Source of the DNA: CAZSTA01 sp964609495 [NCBI: uncultured bacterium]
Lineage (GTDB): Bacteria; CAZSTA01
Length of the DNA: 12,300 bases
Direction of reading: 5' to 3'
Assembly: GCA_964609495.1 (NCBI GenBank)
Contig: CAZSTA010000017.1
Span: 14,678 to 26,977, forward strand
In this document: positions 5,871 through 12,300 of the stretch, piece by piece
How positions within the stretch are numbered: the stretch's first letter is position 1
Layout of the letters: every line of letters starts with the position of its first letter
Program-made: the position numbers and the translations under genes
Notes under the pieces: generated by a model
The model's database searches: none
Seen by the model: only the letters and a program-made list of their open reading frames with translations
Told to the model about the DNA's origin: nothing

Positions 5871-8473
5871 GGTCGAGAGCTATTCTAGGATTCATTTCCT
5901 TTGGGGAAAGAATCTTTCCCTCAACCCTTTCTATATTAATAGCGCTTCTATTTATCTTCGGAAGAGAGGCGATAATCTATAGCAAAGAGATAACGACCGA
6001 CTATTATCGGGTTGAGGTGGATGAGAGGGGCGATTTCAAAATATTTTCTCTAACAGGACAAGAACTACTCCCCAGTTTTCCGCTCTTTTTCGCTGATTAT
6101 AAGAGTGGCAAGATAGGAGGAGAGATCGACAAAATAGCTGTTCAACAGCATAGAGATAAAATGAACATCGTCGGTCAGAAGGAATTAGACGAGGTCTATA
6201 TCACTATCACCTTGACCTTACACCCTCATGAGCCTTATATAGATGTTGATATCGCCCTTAACTATAAAGAGAGATTGGATGTCAACTATGAATGGCTAGA
6301 ATTTCCTCTCTCCACCTCCCAAGCCAAGATCCTTCGCCGTGATCAGCGATATGAAACCCTTGATAATAACAAAGTTTACATAAATGATAAATGGACTCCC
6401 AAAGTTATTATTTTTAACTCCGAATGGGGAGAGAATCCTTCCCTCAACCCTTTCTATATTAATGAGGAGGCGATAGTTTTCTTTGGCAGAGATAACACTC
6501 AAGCGATGAAGGTATATCCCTCGCCTCCTTATACTATCGTTCGCTTCGTTCTCGATGATGTAGTAACTCATCCTCACTACTATTACTTCATATATAATGA
6601 TTATAATTCTAGGATAGACTTGAGTTCGACCTATCGTCCTCAATATAGCTCCGCCAATTATCATATATCCTTTGCTATAGGCAGAGAGGAGAGGATCCTA
6701 AGAAAGGAGAGACAACCCCTCGGATATGAAGCCACCCTGATCTTCAGCGAGCATGCTGAGGGACAAGATGTCGATACCGGCGAGGCTATCGCCTATGGCA
6801 GTTCGGATAGGAACTCTCCTGATTATGGAAAGAAGGGTATAGTTGGTCACGGATTGACCTTCACCAGATCAATCTGGGCTGAGAGTTCCTCCGCTTACAA
6901 CTCCACCATGGGATTGGATAACCCAAAGTTTCGAGAACTTACGGATCGTATGTATCGTGATGGAGTGGAGATCATACCTCATACTATCACCAATCTGAGC
7001 GATAATCGAAAGAAGGTGATAGAAGGTTTGAGAAAGTTCGAGGCTTATTCCTCTGATAACTGGATAGATCATGCGGGAGCGCGTAATTATGAGGATCTTG
7101 TGAACTCTGGCTGGAAGCGACATAGCCCTTATTATATCCTAGATTTACTTGATAAGTTCGATTATAATCTTGCTTGGAGCTATATAGATCTCAACGAGAA
7201 TTATAAACCTCCCAGAGAGGAAGAACATTGGTCAGTTCCTCTTGGGGAGATCAATATGTTAGTTCCCGATCGGACAGATCAAATACAACCTATATTATTT
7301 TATAACAACCGCCTCGATGATGATATCAGCGATGATAAGAAGATATACCTCTGGACCACCATTTCCTTCTGGAGGGGGATTACCCTAAGCGACTACTATT
7401 CTCCCTTTCAGATAGATAAGCTTATCAGCGAACGAGGGCTAAATATATCCCATCATTACTTTGCTGGACAGAAGATTCACTCCTGGTTTATCGATTATCT
7501 TGTGAAGAGAAGCGATGGAGGATGGGATATCTCTCCGACCTTCGATAATTATTTAAGCTATATGGCTGATAAAGAGCGAGAAGGACGATTATGGGTCCCG
7601 ACTCTATCTCAGTGGGCTAATTATCTATTAGCCACTGACGAGGTTGATATCATCCCTACTCTCGATGAGGAATTCATAATCCGCAATGAGGGAGATAAGA
7701 ATATCTTGGGTTTCGCCCTCTCAACTGAGCTTCAGGGGATCAATGCTATTTACCTAGATGGCACGATTTTGAATGACTTCAAGAGAGTTGGAGATGATCT
7801 TATCTTCTGGTTCGATTTATCTGCGAAAGAGGAAAGGAGGATCTTCTTCGAGTCGGTATCCGAATATCCTAATACTCATATAATCGACTTTACGCAGAAT
7901 GACGAAGAAGTAAAGATAAGTTGGATGGGAGTGGATAATAAGGGAAGAATCTTCCCCTTGACCCCTTCTATATTAAATAAGGCTCATTCTCAATTGGAAT
8001 ATTCCTTCAAGCTAAACGATGAGTTATGGTCTAGCTATTCCTCCCAAACGAGCATTATCTATAAGCAATTGGAAAAGGGTGAATATACCTTCTATGTTAG
8101 GGCTAGAAACGGTGAGGGAAAAGTTGATCCTATACCAGCTACTTTAAAGTTCGAGATCGACTATGAGGAACAAGAGCAACCCTTTGGGGTAATGAAACTT
8201 ATGAATCTTCCCAATCCCTTCTCAGATGAGGTTATGATATATTACAATTTGAGCGGGGATGCGGATAGGGTTACCACAACTGTCTATAGTATAGCTGGGG
8301 AATTAATATTCCAAGATGAGACTCCGACCTCCTCAGGAGATAACTACTACTATTGGGATGGGAGAGATGAAACAGGGGAGGACATCGCTAATGGCATCTA
8401 TATATGTGTTTTAGAGGCCTCTAAGGATGAAGAAAAGATAAGAATGGTCTCGAAGATGGCTAAGATCAAATGA
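5867..8473 (+). CDS. Large exported protein with deacetylase-like core, Fn3-like and FlgD-like C-terminal domains, carrying three 39-bp repeat insertions
   Basis: An 868-residue exported protein starting with TTG at 5867, four bases overlapping the previous stop, with AAGGGAGAG upstream. Residues about 40-280 are beta-rich and unrecognised. Residues about 286-600 look like a polysaccharide deacetylase/glycoside-hydrolase-type barrel: 'EATLIFSEHAEGQD' stands where deacetylases have their Asp-Asp metal motif, 'EIIPHTITN' supplies His372, and 'WIDHAGARNYED' supplies His402. The usual TFDDG is missing, so activity may be altered or absent. Residues about 672-765 form an Fn3/Y_Y_Y-like domain ('WSSYSSQTS', 'KGEYTFYVRARNGEG'), and about 772-868 a FlgD-like Ig domain ('NLPNPFSDEVMIYYNL', 'YYYWDGRDETGEDIANGIYI') of the kind often used for surface anchoring or secretion. 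Three repeat copies each add 13 codons: residues 13-25, 187-199 and 692-704. Function in surface polysaccharide handling is inferred from neighbours. Confidence 0.75.
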   Translation: MRSRAILGFISFGERIFPSTLSILIALLFIFGREAIIYSKEITTDYYRVEVDERGDFKIFSLTGQELLPSFPLFFADYKSGKIGGEIDKIAVQQHRDKMNIVGQKELDEVYITITLTLHPHEPYIDVDIALNYKERLDVNYEWLEFPLSTSQAKILRRDQRYETLDNNKVYINDKWTPKVIIFNSEWGENPSLNPFYINEEAIVFFGRDNTQAMKVYPSPPYTIVRFVLDDVVTHPHYYYFIYNDYNSRIDLSSTYRPQYSSANYHISFAIGREERILRKERQPLGYEATLIFSEHAEGQDVDTGEAIAYGSSDRNSPDYGKKGIVGHGLTFTRSIWAESSSAYNSTMGLDNPKFRELTDRMYRDGVEIIPHTITNLSDNRKKVIEGLRKFEAYSSDNWIDHAGARNYEDLVNSGWKRHSPYYILDLLDKFDYNLAWSYIDLNENYKPPREEEHWSVPLGEINMLVPDRTDQIQPILFYNNRLDDDISDDKKIYLWTTISFWRGITLSDYYSPFQIDKLISERGLNISHHYFAGQKIHSWFIDYLVKRSDGGWDISPTFDNYLSYMADKEREGRLWVPTLSQWANYLLATDEVDIIPTLDEEFIIRNEGDKNILGFALSTELQGINAIYLDGTILNDFKRVGDDLIFWFDLSAKEERRIFFESVSEYPNTHIIDFTQNDEEVKISWMGVDNKGRIFPLTPSILNKAHSQLEYSFKLNDELWSSYSSQTSIIYKQLEKGEYTFYVRARNGEGKVDPIPATLKFEIDYEEQEQPFGVMKLMNLPNPFSDEVMIYYNLSGDADRVTTTVYSIAGELIFQDETPTSSGDNYYYWDGRDETGEDIANGIYICVLEASKDEEKIRMVSKMAKIK
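5903..5941 (+). repeat. Dispersed 39-bp element, copy B (in signal peptide)
   Basis: Inside the TTG-started gene, covering codons 13-25 and read as GERIFPSTLSILI. It carries the best hairpin of the four: GGGAAAG-AAT-CTTTCCC, seven pairs with a three-base loop, followed by the conserved tail. It is identical to intergenic copy A at 38 of 39 positions. Removing exactly these 13 codons joins AILGFISF to ALLFIFGREA, an uninterrupted signal-peptide core after MRSR, which suggests the copy arrived later. Confidence 0.8.
6425..6463 (+). repeat. Dispersed 39-bp element, copy C (coding, alternate frame)
   Basis: Covers codons 187-199, read as WGENPSLNPFYIN; the shared sequence starts at 6426. Over 38 positions it differs from copy B at two. 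It is translated in a different frame from copies B and D, so the similarity cannot come from conserved protein sequence. The hairpin is weakened: one pair is G-T and one is mismatched. The short words AATGGGG before and AATGAGG after the element are similar but too short to be called a target duplication. Confidence 0.8.
7940..7978 (+). repeat. Dispersed 39-bp element, copy D (coding, diverged)
   Basis: Covers codons 692-704, read as KGRIFPLTPSILN, in the same frame as copy B. It is the most diverged copy, matching copy B at about 30 of 39 positions, yet its hairpin GGGAAG-AAT-CTTCCC is intact with six pairs. One stem pair that is A-T in copy B is G-C here, a compensating change. AATAAGG occurs at 7937-7943 and again at 7976-7982, spaced by exactly 39 bases, consistent with insertion or deletion by a 39-base unit. 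It sits in a loop of the Fn3-like domain. Confidence 0.7.
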
Positions 8474-8483
8474 TAACTTATCA
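8471..8483. other. 13-base palindrome over a stop codon
   Basis: TGATAACTTATCA covers the stop codon of the large exported-protein gene and has two six-base arms around one central C. The 30-base gap to the glycosyltransferase gene contains nothing else recognisable. It lacks the GC-rich stem and T-run of an intrinsic terminator. It could be a weak binding site or chance. Confidence 0.25.
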
Positions 8484-8503
8484 TTTACAGAAGCAGGTTC
8501 AAA

Positions 8504-9604
8504 ATGAGGATATGTTATATAGCTAATGCAGGAGTTATCCATACTCAGAGATGGCTGAAGTTCTTCTCATCCGCTGGCCATGACATCCATCTCATAACCG
8601 ATAACTATAATCCGATAGAAGGCGTTAAGATATATGATATGAGATTCAGAAATAGATATAAATCGATTCGCTATCTTCATGAGAAGTTCCTCCCCTATCG
8701 CGTGAGAGTGGTAAAGAGATTGATAGATGAGATCGAACCCGATATAGTTCATGCTCACTATGTCGCCAAATATGGATATCGGGGAGCATTATCGGGCTTT
8801 CATCCCCTAGTTCTGACGGCCTGGGGATCAGATATCTATCTCAACGCTGGACAGAGCTTCCTTAGTAACCGCCTTACAATTTATTCTCTTACTAAAGCAG
8901 ACCTTATAACGGGTGATTCCAAGGATCTTCTCCGAGCTATGAGAAAGTTATCCGCTTCCGAAGATAAGCTGGTGGAGGTTCAATGGGGAGTGGAATTAGA
9001 TTGGTTCGATTCTGTGGAGAAGACGAATTGGAAGAGAGAATTGGGATGGGATGATGACCCGGTAGTTATCAGCACTCGCTCCTTCAAACATTTCTATAAT
9101 ATAGATGTGCTATTAAAGGCAGTCCCTCTTGTCCTTAAAGAGTTCGCAAACGCCAAGTTTCTGATATTAGGGAGTGGCCCTTTGGAAGGAGAACTAAAGC
9201 AAGAAGCCGAGAATTTAAACCTAAGGGATTCCGTCCGATTCCTCGGAGCGATTCCTTATGAGAAGGTTCCAGTGTATCTCAAGGATTCGCAGGTATTTAT
9301 CTCGATCCCCTCCTGGGATGGAACCTCGGCCTCCTTATTAGAGGCGATGTCCGCTCGCCTGCCCGTCATTGTTACCGACCTTCCCACTAATAGAGAATGG
9401 ATCGAGGAGGGAGTTAATGGACACCTAGTTCCGATAAGAGATGAGAAGAGGCTAGCTGAGGCGATAGTTCATCTTTTGAAAGATAAAGCCTCTTGTCTCG
9501 ACTGGGGCAAAAGGAATAGGGATATAATAGAGGAGAGGGCAGATCATAAGCGTGAGATGAGGAAGATGGAGGCTTTATATAAATCGCTTATAAGGGAGAA
9601 ATGA
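8504..9604 (+). CDS. Glycosyltransferase, GT4-type (GT-B fold)
   Basis: A 366-residue retaining glycosyltransferase with two Rossmann-like halves. The N-terminal acceptor half has 'AGVIHTQRWLKFF', 'DIVHAHYVAKYGYRGAL' and 'LTAWGSDIYL'. The C-terminal donor half has 'NAKFLILGSGPLEGEL', 'VRFLGAIPYEKVPVYLK' and the donor-site segment 'WDGTSASLLEAMSARLPVI', followed by 'TDLPTNREWIEEGVNGHLV'. In the usual E-x7-E motif the first position is Asp272 and the second Glu280. This Asp form is common in one GT4 branch, so it is not a defect. It would add a sugar from a nucleotide donor to a growing glycan at the cytoplasmic membrane face. The start at ATG 8504 has only a weak AGCAGG upstream. It closes the polysaccharide block, and its stop is one base from the next start. 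Sugar and acceptor are unknown. Confidence 0.9.
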   Translation: MRICYIANAGVIHTQRWLKFFSSAGHDIHLITDNYNPIEGVKIYDMRFRNRYKSIRYLHEKFLPYRVRVVKRLIDEIEPDIVHAHYVAKYGYRGALSGFHPLVLTAWGSDIYLNAGQSFLSNRLTIYSLTKADLITGDSKDLLRAMRKLSASEDKLVEVQWGVELDWFDSVEKTNWKRELGWDDDPVVISTRSFKHFYNIDVLLKAVPLVLKEFANAKFLILGSGPLEGELKQEAENLNLRDSVRFLGAIPYEKVPVYLKDSQVFISIPSWDGTSASLLEAMSARLPVIVTDLPTNREWIEEGVNGHLVPIRDEKRLAEAIVHLLKDKASCLDWGKRNRDIIEERADHKREMRKMEALYKSLIREK

Positions 9605-9605
9605 T

Positions 9606-10787
9606 ATGAAATATATCCTGTTGGTAGGAGATGGAATGGCAGATCGCCCCATAGAGGAGTTAGGTGGCAAAACACCTCTGGAGGTAGCTCGCACTCCCAA
9701 TATGGATTTTCTCGCTAGAGAGGGGATAGTAGGGAAGGCTAGAACGATCCCGGAGGGGATGCCGGCCGGGAGTACCGTTGCTACTTTAAGTCTTCTGGGA
9801 TACGATCCTAGAGTATATCTCATCGGGAGAGGTCCTTTAGAAGCCGCTAGTCGAGGGATAGAATTAAGGGATGGAGAGATAGCCTTTCGCTGTAATCTGG
9901 TTACCGTAGGCGAGAAGGAGATGATCGATTACTCTGCGGGACATATCTCCAGCGAAGAGGCTTTAGTTCTAATGGAGTATATAGATGACAATCTGGGAGG
10001 TGATGATCTTCACTTCTACCCTGGGGTAAGTTACCGTCATCTGATGATAACTCAAGGCGAGTTATCCGCATTAGAATGCACTCCTCCCCATGACATAATG
10101 GGGGAGAATTTTGAGACCCATCTACCCAAAGGAGAAGGAGAGGAATTTATACGCCACCTGTTATATAAATCTAAAGATCTACTAGCCGAACATAAGATAA
10201 ATCAGGAGAGGGTAAAGAGAGGTAAAAATCCTGCCAATATGATCTGGGCTTGGGAGCAGGGGAAAAAACCTGTTATGCCCACCCTTAAAGATAGATATAA
10301 TATCTCTGGGGCGGTCATCTCTGCGGTCGATCTAATCCGAGGGATAGGTTACTATGCCGGGCTAGATATAATAGAAGTTCCAGGAGCCACTGGATATATA
10401 GATACTAACTACGAGGGAAAAGTCGAATATGCTCTTCGCCTCTTGGATAATAACGATTTCATCTTCGTTCATGTGGAAGCTCCCGATGAGGCTGGACATG
10501 CTGGCGATGTCGATCTGAAGATCGAGACGATAGAGGATTTCGACACTCGTTTAGTGGGAGGGATATTGAGGGGATTAGAGGGAAAGAGGGATTATAAGAT
10601 CTTATTATTGCCCGATCATTTCACTCCTCTGTCTATAAGAACCCATTCACCCGAGCCAGTTCCTTTCTTGATCTATTCCCCTGATGGTGAGCATAATAAC
10701 GTTAGAACCTTCTCAGAGAAAGCTGCTGAGGAAGGAGATATATATTTAGAGGAAGGATCGAAACTGATCGATAATTTCATAACTTGA
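9606..10787 (+). CDS. apgM-family phosphoglycerate mutase homologue, probable alternative homoserine kinase
   Basis: A 393-residue member of the alkaline-phosphatase/cofactor-independent phosphoglycerate mutase superfamily, apgM branch. Seen: metal-site 'VGDGMAD' with Asp9, 'TPNMDFLAREG', 'GSTVATLSLLGYDP', 'DYSAGHISSEEA', 'FYPGVSYRHLMI', 'CTPPHDIMGE', 'GAVISAVDLIRGIG', 'VPGATGYIDTNYEGK', 'HVEAPDEAGHAGD' and 'LLLPDHFTPLSIRTH'. Family members with these features in bacteria have been proposed to be homoserine kinases because they cluster with threonine genes. Here aspartate kinase is two genes downstream, which favours that role over glycolysis. Ser56 is in the position of the catalytic Ser, followed by Thr57 where I expect Asp in many relatives; this may be a subfamily feature. 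Start ATG 9606 has AAGGGAGAA upstream, partly overlapping the preceding gene's end. Confidence 0.85.
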   Translation: MKYILLVGDGMADRPIEELGGKTPLEVARTPNMDFLAREGIVGKARTIPEGMPAGSTVATLSLLGYDPRVYLIGRGPLEAASRGIELRDGEIAFRCNLVTVGEKEMIDYSAGHISSEEALVLMEYIDDNLGGDDLHFYPGVSYRHLMITQGELSALECTPPHDIMGENFETHLPKGEGEEFIRHLLYKSKDLLAEHKINQERVKRGKNPANMIWAWEQGKKPVMPTLKDRYNISGAVISAVDLIRGIGYYAGLDIIEVPGATGYIDTNYEGKVEYALRLLDNNDFIFVHVEAPDEAGHAGDVDLKIETIEDFDTRLVGGILRGLEGKRDYKILLLPDHFTPLSIRTHSPEPVPFLIYSPDGEHNNVRTFSEKAAEEGDIYLEEGSKLIDNFIT

Positions 10788-10793
10788 TTTTAT

Positions 10794-10835
10794 TCTCTTT
10801 ATATGCTATTATATAGGTAATAGCATATAAAGAGA
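10794..10835. promoter_or_regulatory. Perfect 18-bp inverted repeat before the HTH gene: candidate operator or RNA hairpin
   Basis: The left arm TCTCTTTATATGCTATTA (10794-10811) and right arm TAATAGCATATAAAGAGA (10818-10835) are exact reverse complements with a six-base loop (TATAGG). It lies wholly in the 58-base gap between the apgM-type gene and the helix-turn-helix gene. The end of the right arm merges with that gene's ribosome site (AGAGAGGTGA), so folding of a read-through RNA would hide part of it. There is no T-run, so a standard terminator is unlikely. As DNA it would suit a dimeric repressor, perhaps the product of the next gene. TATTAT and TATATA words inside could also act as a -10 box. 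Confidence 0.65.
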
Positions 10836-10845
10836 GGTGAGACGG

Positions 10846-11610
10846 GTGTCAGATGAGGATTATAACCTTACCCTTGAGGAAGCCGCCCAGACATTAGGAC
10901 TTGCCAAAGGAACGGTATGGCGTTATACTAAAGTAGGAAAATTATCCAAGATATATGTGAAGGATAGAGGAAGGCGCTTAATAAAAGTTAAGGAAGAGGA
11001 AGTGAGAAAGTTAGAAGCCGATATGGAGAGAAAAACGGAAGCAGAAGGGTTACCTCCTCCTAAGCTTCGGCAGAAGAGTGAGGAGAAGAATGAGGAAATA
11101 AGCGAATTCTTAGTTAAACGGCATGAGAAAGCTATATATAAGATCGGGCGGTTGGAGGAGAGATTGGGTAAATTAGAGGGGGAGAGAAAAAAGCTTATAA
11201 AGATAAGGACCAAAGCTTGGCAATGGTTGGATAAGAAGGCCAAGCTGGAGACGGAAACCAAAAATTTAGAAGATGCTCTGAAGTCGGAAAGAGAGAAAAG
11301 GGATGATTTCAAGCGGAAAATGGGACTTGTAAAAGAGCGGATTAGCGAACTAGGAGAGGAGAATAAAATCCTAAGTGATGATCTAAAGTTGGAGAAGGAG
11401 AGAAGAGTCAAACTTGAAGCTGAAAATCAGATGTTAGATATTGAGTTGAAGAAGGAGAGAGGTAAAAGGGAGAGGCTGGAGGTCGATCTTGAGATACTAA
11501 AAGGGCAGATTGAAGACCTATATAATTTGGCTGATATTAAGTTTACTGAGTTTATAAAGGCGAAATTGGGAAGGATAATAAGGAGAAAGAGAAGAAAATC
11601 CGATACCTAG
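10846..11610 (+). CDS. MerR/excisionase-type helix-turn-helix protein with long coiled coil
   Basis: A 254-residue protein with two parts. Residues about 7-50 are a helix-turn-helix of the MerR/excisionase (HTH_17) kind: '[20 protein letters not shown]', then '[17 protein letters not shown]' as the wing-like strand, giving DNA contact. Residues about 70-230 are a highly charged Lys/Glu/Arg coiled coil containing three 'LKxExxxR'-like blocks, two of them about 21 residues (three heptads) apart. The tail ends in the basic 'RRKRRK'. Two GTG starts are possible (10837 and 10846). I prefer 10846 because AGGTGA ends five bases before it, whereas 10837 would sit inside that site. I see no effector-binding domain, so dimerisation through the coil is inferred. 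Being between an apgM-type gene and lysC, with an inverted repeat just upstream, it may regulate itself and its neighbours. It could alternatively have a DNA-organising role. Confidence 0.75.
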   Translation: MSDEDYNLTLEEAAQTLGLAKGTVWRYTKVGKLSKIYVKDRGRRLIKVKEEEVRKLEADMERKTEAEGLPPPKLRQKSEEKNEEISEFLVKRHEKAIYKIGRLEERLGKLEGERKKLIKIRTKAWQWLDKKAKLETETKNLEDALKSEREKRDDFKRKMGLVKERISELGEENKILSDDLKLEKERRVKLEAENQMLDIELKKERGKRERLEVDLEILKGQIEDLYNLADIKFTEFIKAKLGRIIRRKRRKSDT

Positions 11611-11624
11611 AGGAGAGAAGAAAT

Positions 11625-12300
11625 ATGCCCTTAGTCGTTCATAAATATGGTGGTAGTTCGGTAGCGGATGCGGAGAAGATAAAACGAGTAGCTCGTCGTA
11701 TCGCTTCTGCTAAAGTAAAGGGCAATGATGCGGTAGTAGTTGTCTCCGCAAGAGGTGATACCACCGATGAGTTGCTGGAACTAGCCTATCAAGTATGCGA
11801 ATTTCCGAGCGAGCGCGAGATAGATATGCTATTAGCGACTGGAGAGCAGATATCGATCGCCTTGGTCTCTATGGCTCTTCACTCCCTGGGATATGATGCG
11901 ATCTCCTTTACTGGCGCCCAAGGGGGGATAATCACTGATACAGCTCATACCAATGCCAGGATAGTGGAAGTGAAGACAGATCGAATCTTAAGGGAACTGG
12001 AAAAGGGTAAGATCGTCATTGTCGCTGGCTTTCAGGGAGTGAGTATCGAGGATGAGATCACCACCTTGGGAAGAGGAGGATCTGATACAACTGCGGTCGC
12101 TCTGGCTGCGGTTTTGAAGGCTGATGTCTGTGAGATATACACCGATGTGGAGGGGGTATATACCGCTGATCCCAGGGTAGTTGAGGATGCTAGAAAGATC
12201 GACTATATAAGCTATGATGAGATGCTGGAGCTAGCCAGCCTTGGCGCTCAGGTTTTACAGTTAAGAGCAGTAGAGTTTGCGAAAAGATATGGGGTCAAGA
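11625..12300 (+). CDS. lysC: Aspartate kinase, N-terminal catalytic part (cut by window edge)
   Basis: The first 225 codons of aspartate kinase, open to the right edge. It phosphorylates aspartate with ATP, the first step to lysine, threonine and methionine. Features: '[11 protein letters not shown]' (Lys7; the usual form is KFGGTSV), '[15 protein letters not shown]', '[12 protein letters not shown]', '[18 protein letters not shown]', '[10 protein letters not shown]', '[19 protein letters not shown]', '[18 protein letters not shown]' and '[17 protein letters not shown]'. These cover the amino-acid kinase domain; the regulatory ACT domains would lie beyond the window. The start at ATG 11625 has AGGAGAG eight bases upstream and lies 14 bases after the preceding stop, so the two genes are probably cotranscribed. 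The Gln in '[13 protein letters not shown]' replaces the more usual His. Confidence 0.95.
   Translation, partial: MPLVVHKYGGSSVADAEKIKRVARRIASAKVKGNDAVVVVSARGDTTDELLELAYQVCEFPSEREIDMLLATGEQISIALVSMALHSLGYDAISFTGAQGGIITDTAHTNARIVEVKTDRILRELEKGKIVIVAGFQGVSIEDEITTLGRGGSDTTAVALAAVLKADVCEIYTDVEGVYTADPRVVEDARKIDYISYDEMLELASLGAQVLQLRAVEFAKRYGVK

Noticed and set aside
30-6381. Shared 14-base word AACAAAGTTTACAT at 30-43 and 6368-6381.
   Set aside because: One 14-base match is not far from chance expectation in a window of this size, and similarity does not extend on either side.
6296-6664. Minus-strand frame of 122 residues opposite the large exported-protein gene.
   Set aside because: Antisense shadow; part of it is only the reverse reading of repeat copy C.
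10923-11411. Long Ser/Leu-rich reading frame on the minus strand opposite the coiled-coil gene.
   Set aside because: It is the antisense shadow of Lys/Glu/Arg-rich codons, with no ribosome site or family match.

Overview
The window comes from a bacterium, probably a Gram-negative, deep-branching or uncultured lineage. It is moderately AT-rich, uses AGA/AGG and ATA codons freely, and starts several genes with GTG or TTG behind AGGAG- or AGGTGA-type ribosome binding sites. A lipoprotein signal with a lipobox, an O-antigen-ligase-type membrane protein and a FlgD-like C-terminal domain on a large exported protein all point to a diderm envelope. I cannot name the phylum from sequence alone.

All ten genes lie on the + strand and most are closely spaced. 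Positions 107-9604 form a cell-surface polysaccharide block: a PEGA-domain lipoprotein, a left-handed beta-helix acyltransferase, a DegT/DnrJ-type PLP sugar aminotransferase, a secreted protein with a carbohydrate-binding-like front and an LmeA/DUF2993-like end, a Wzy_C O-antigen ligase/polymerase-type membrane protein, an 868-residue exported protein with a deacetylase-like core, and a family 4-type glycosyltransferase. Acyltransferase plus aminotransferase resemble a WbpD/WbpE-type pair that makes an N-acetylated amino sugar nucleotide. The glycosyltransferase and ligase could use such precursors, and the two large secreted proteins could modify or bind the product.

Positions 9606-12300 change subject. 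They hold an apgM-type phosphoglycerate mutase relative of the kind proposed to be a homoserine kinase, a helix-turn-helix/coiled-coil protein, and the start of aspartate kinase, which runs off the right edge. This suggests aspartate-family (threonine/lysine) amino-acid synthesis. A perfect 18-bp inverted repeat sits directly before the helix-turn-helix gene and may be its operator or an RNA switch.

The most unusual feature is a 39-bp dispersed element seen four times in the same orientation. One copy (1301) is intergenic, just behind a TATAAT box. The other three (5903, 6425/6426, 7940) lie inside one gene, the 868-residue exported protein, in two different reading frames. The left half is a short hairpin and the right half is a conserved non-palindromic tail. 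Each coding copy adds 13 codons; removing them leaves a better signal peptide and a more normal fibronectin-III-like loop. It behaves like a very small analogue of the Rickettsia palindromic elements, which insert in frame into genes.
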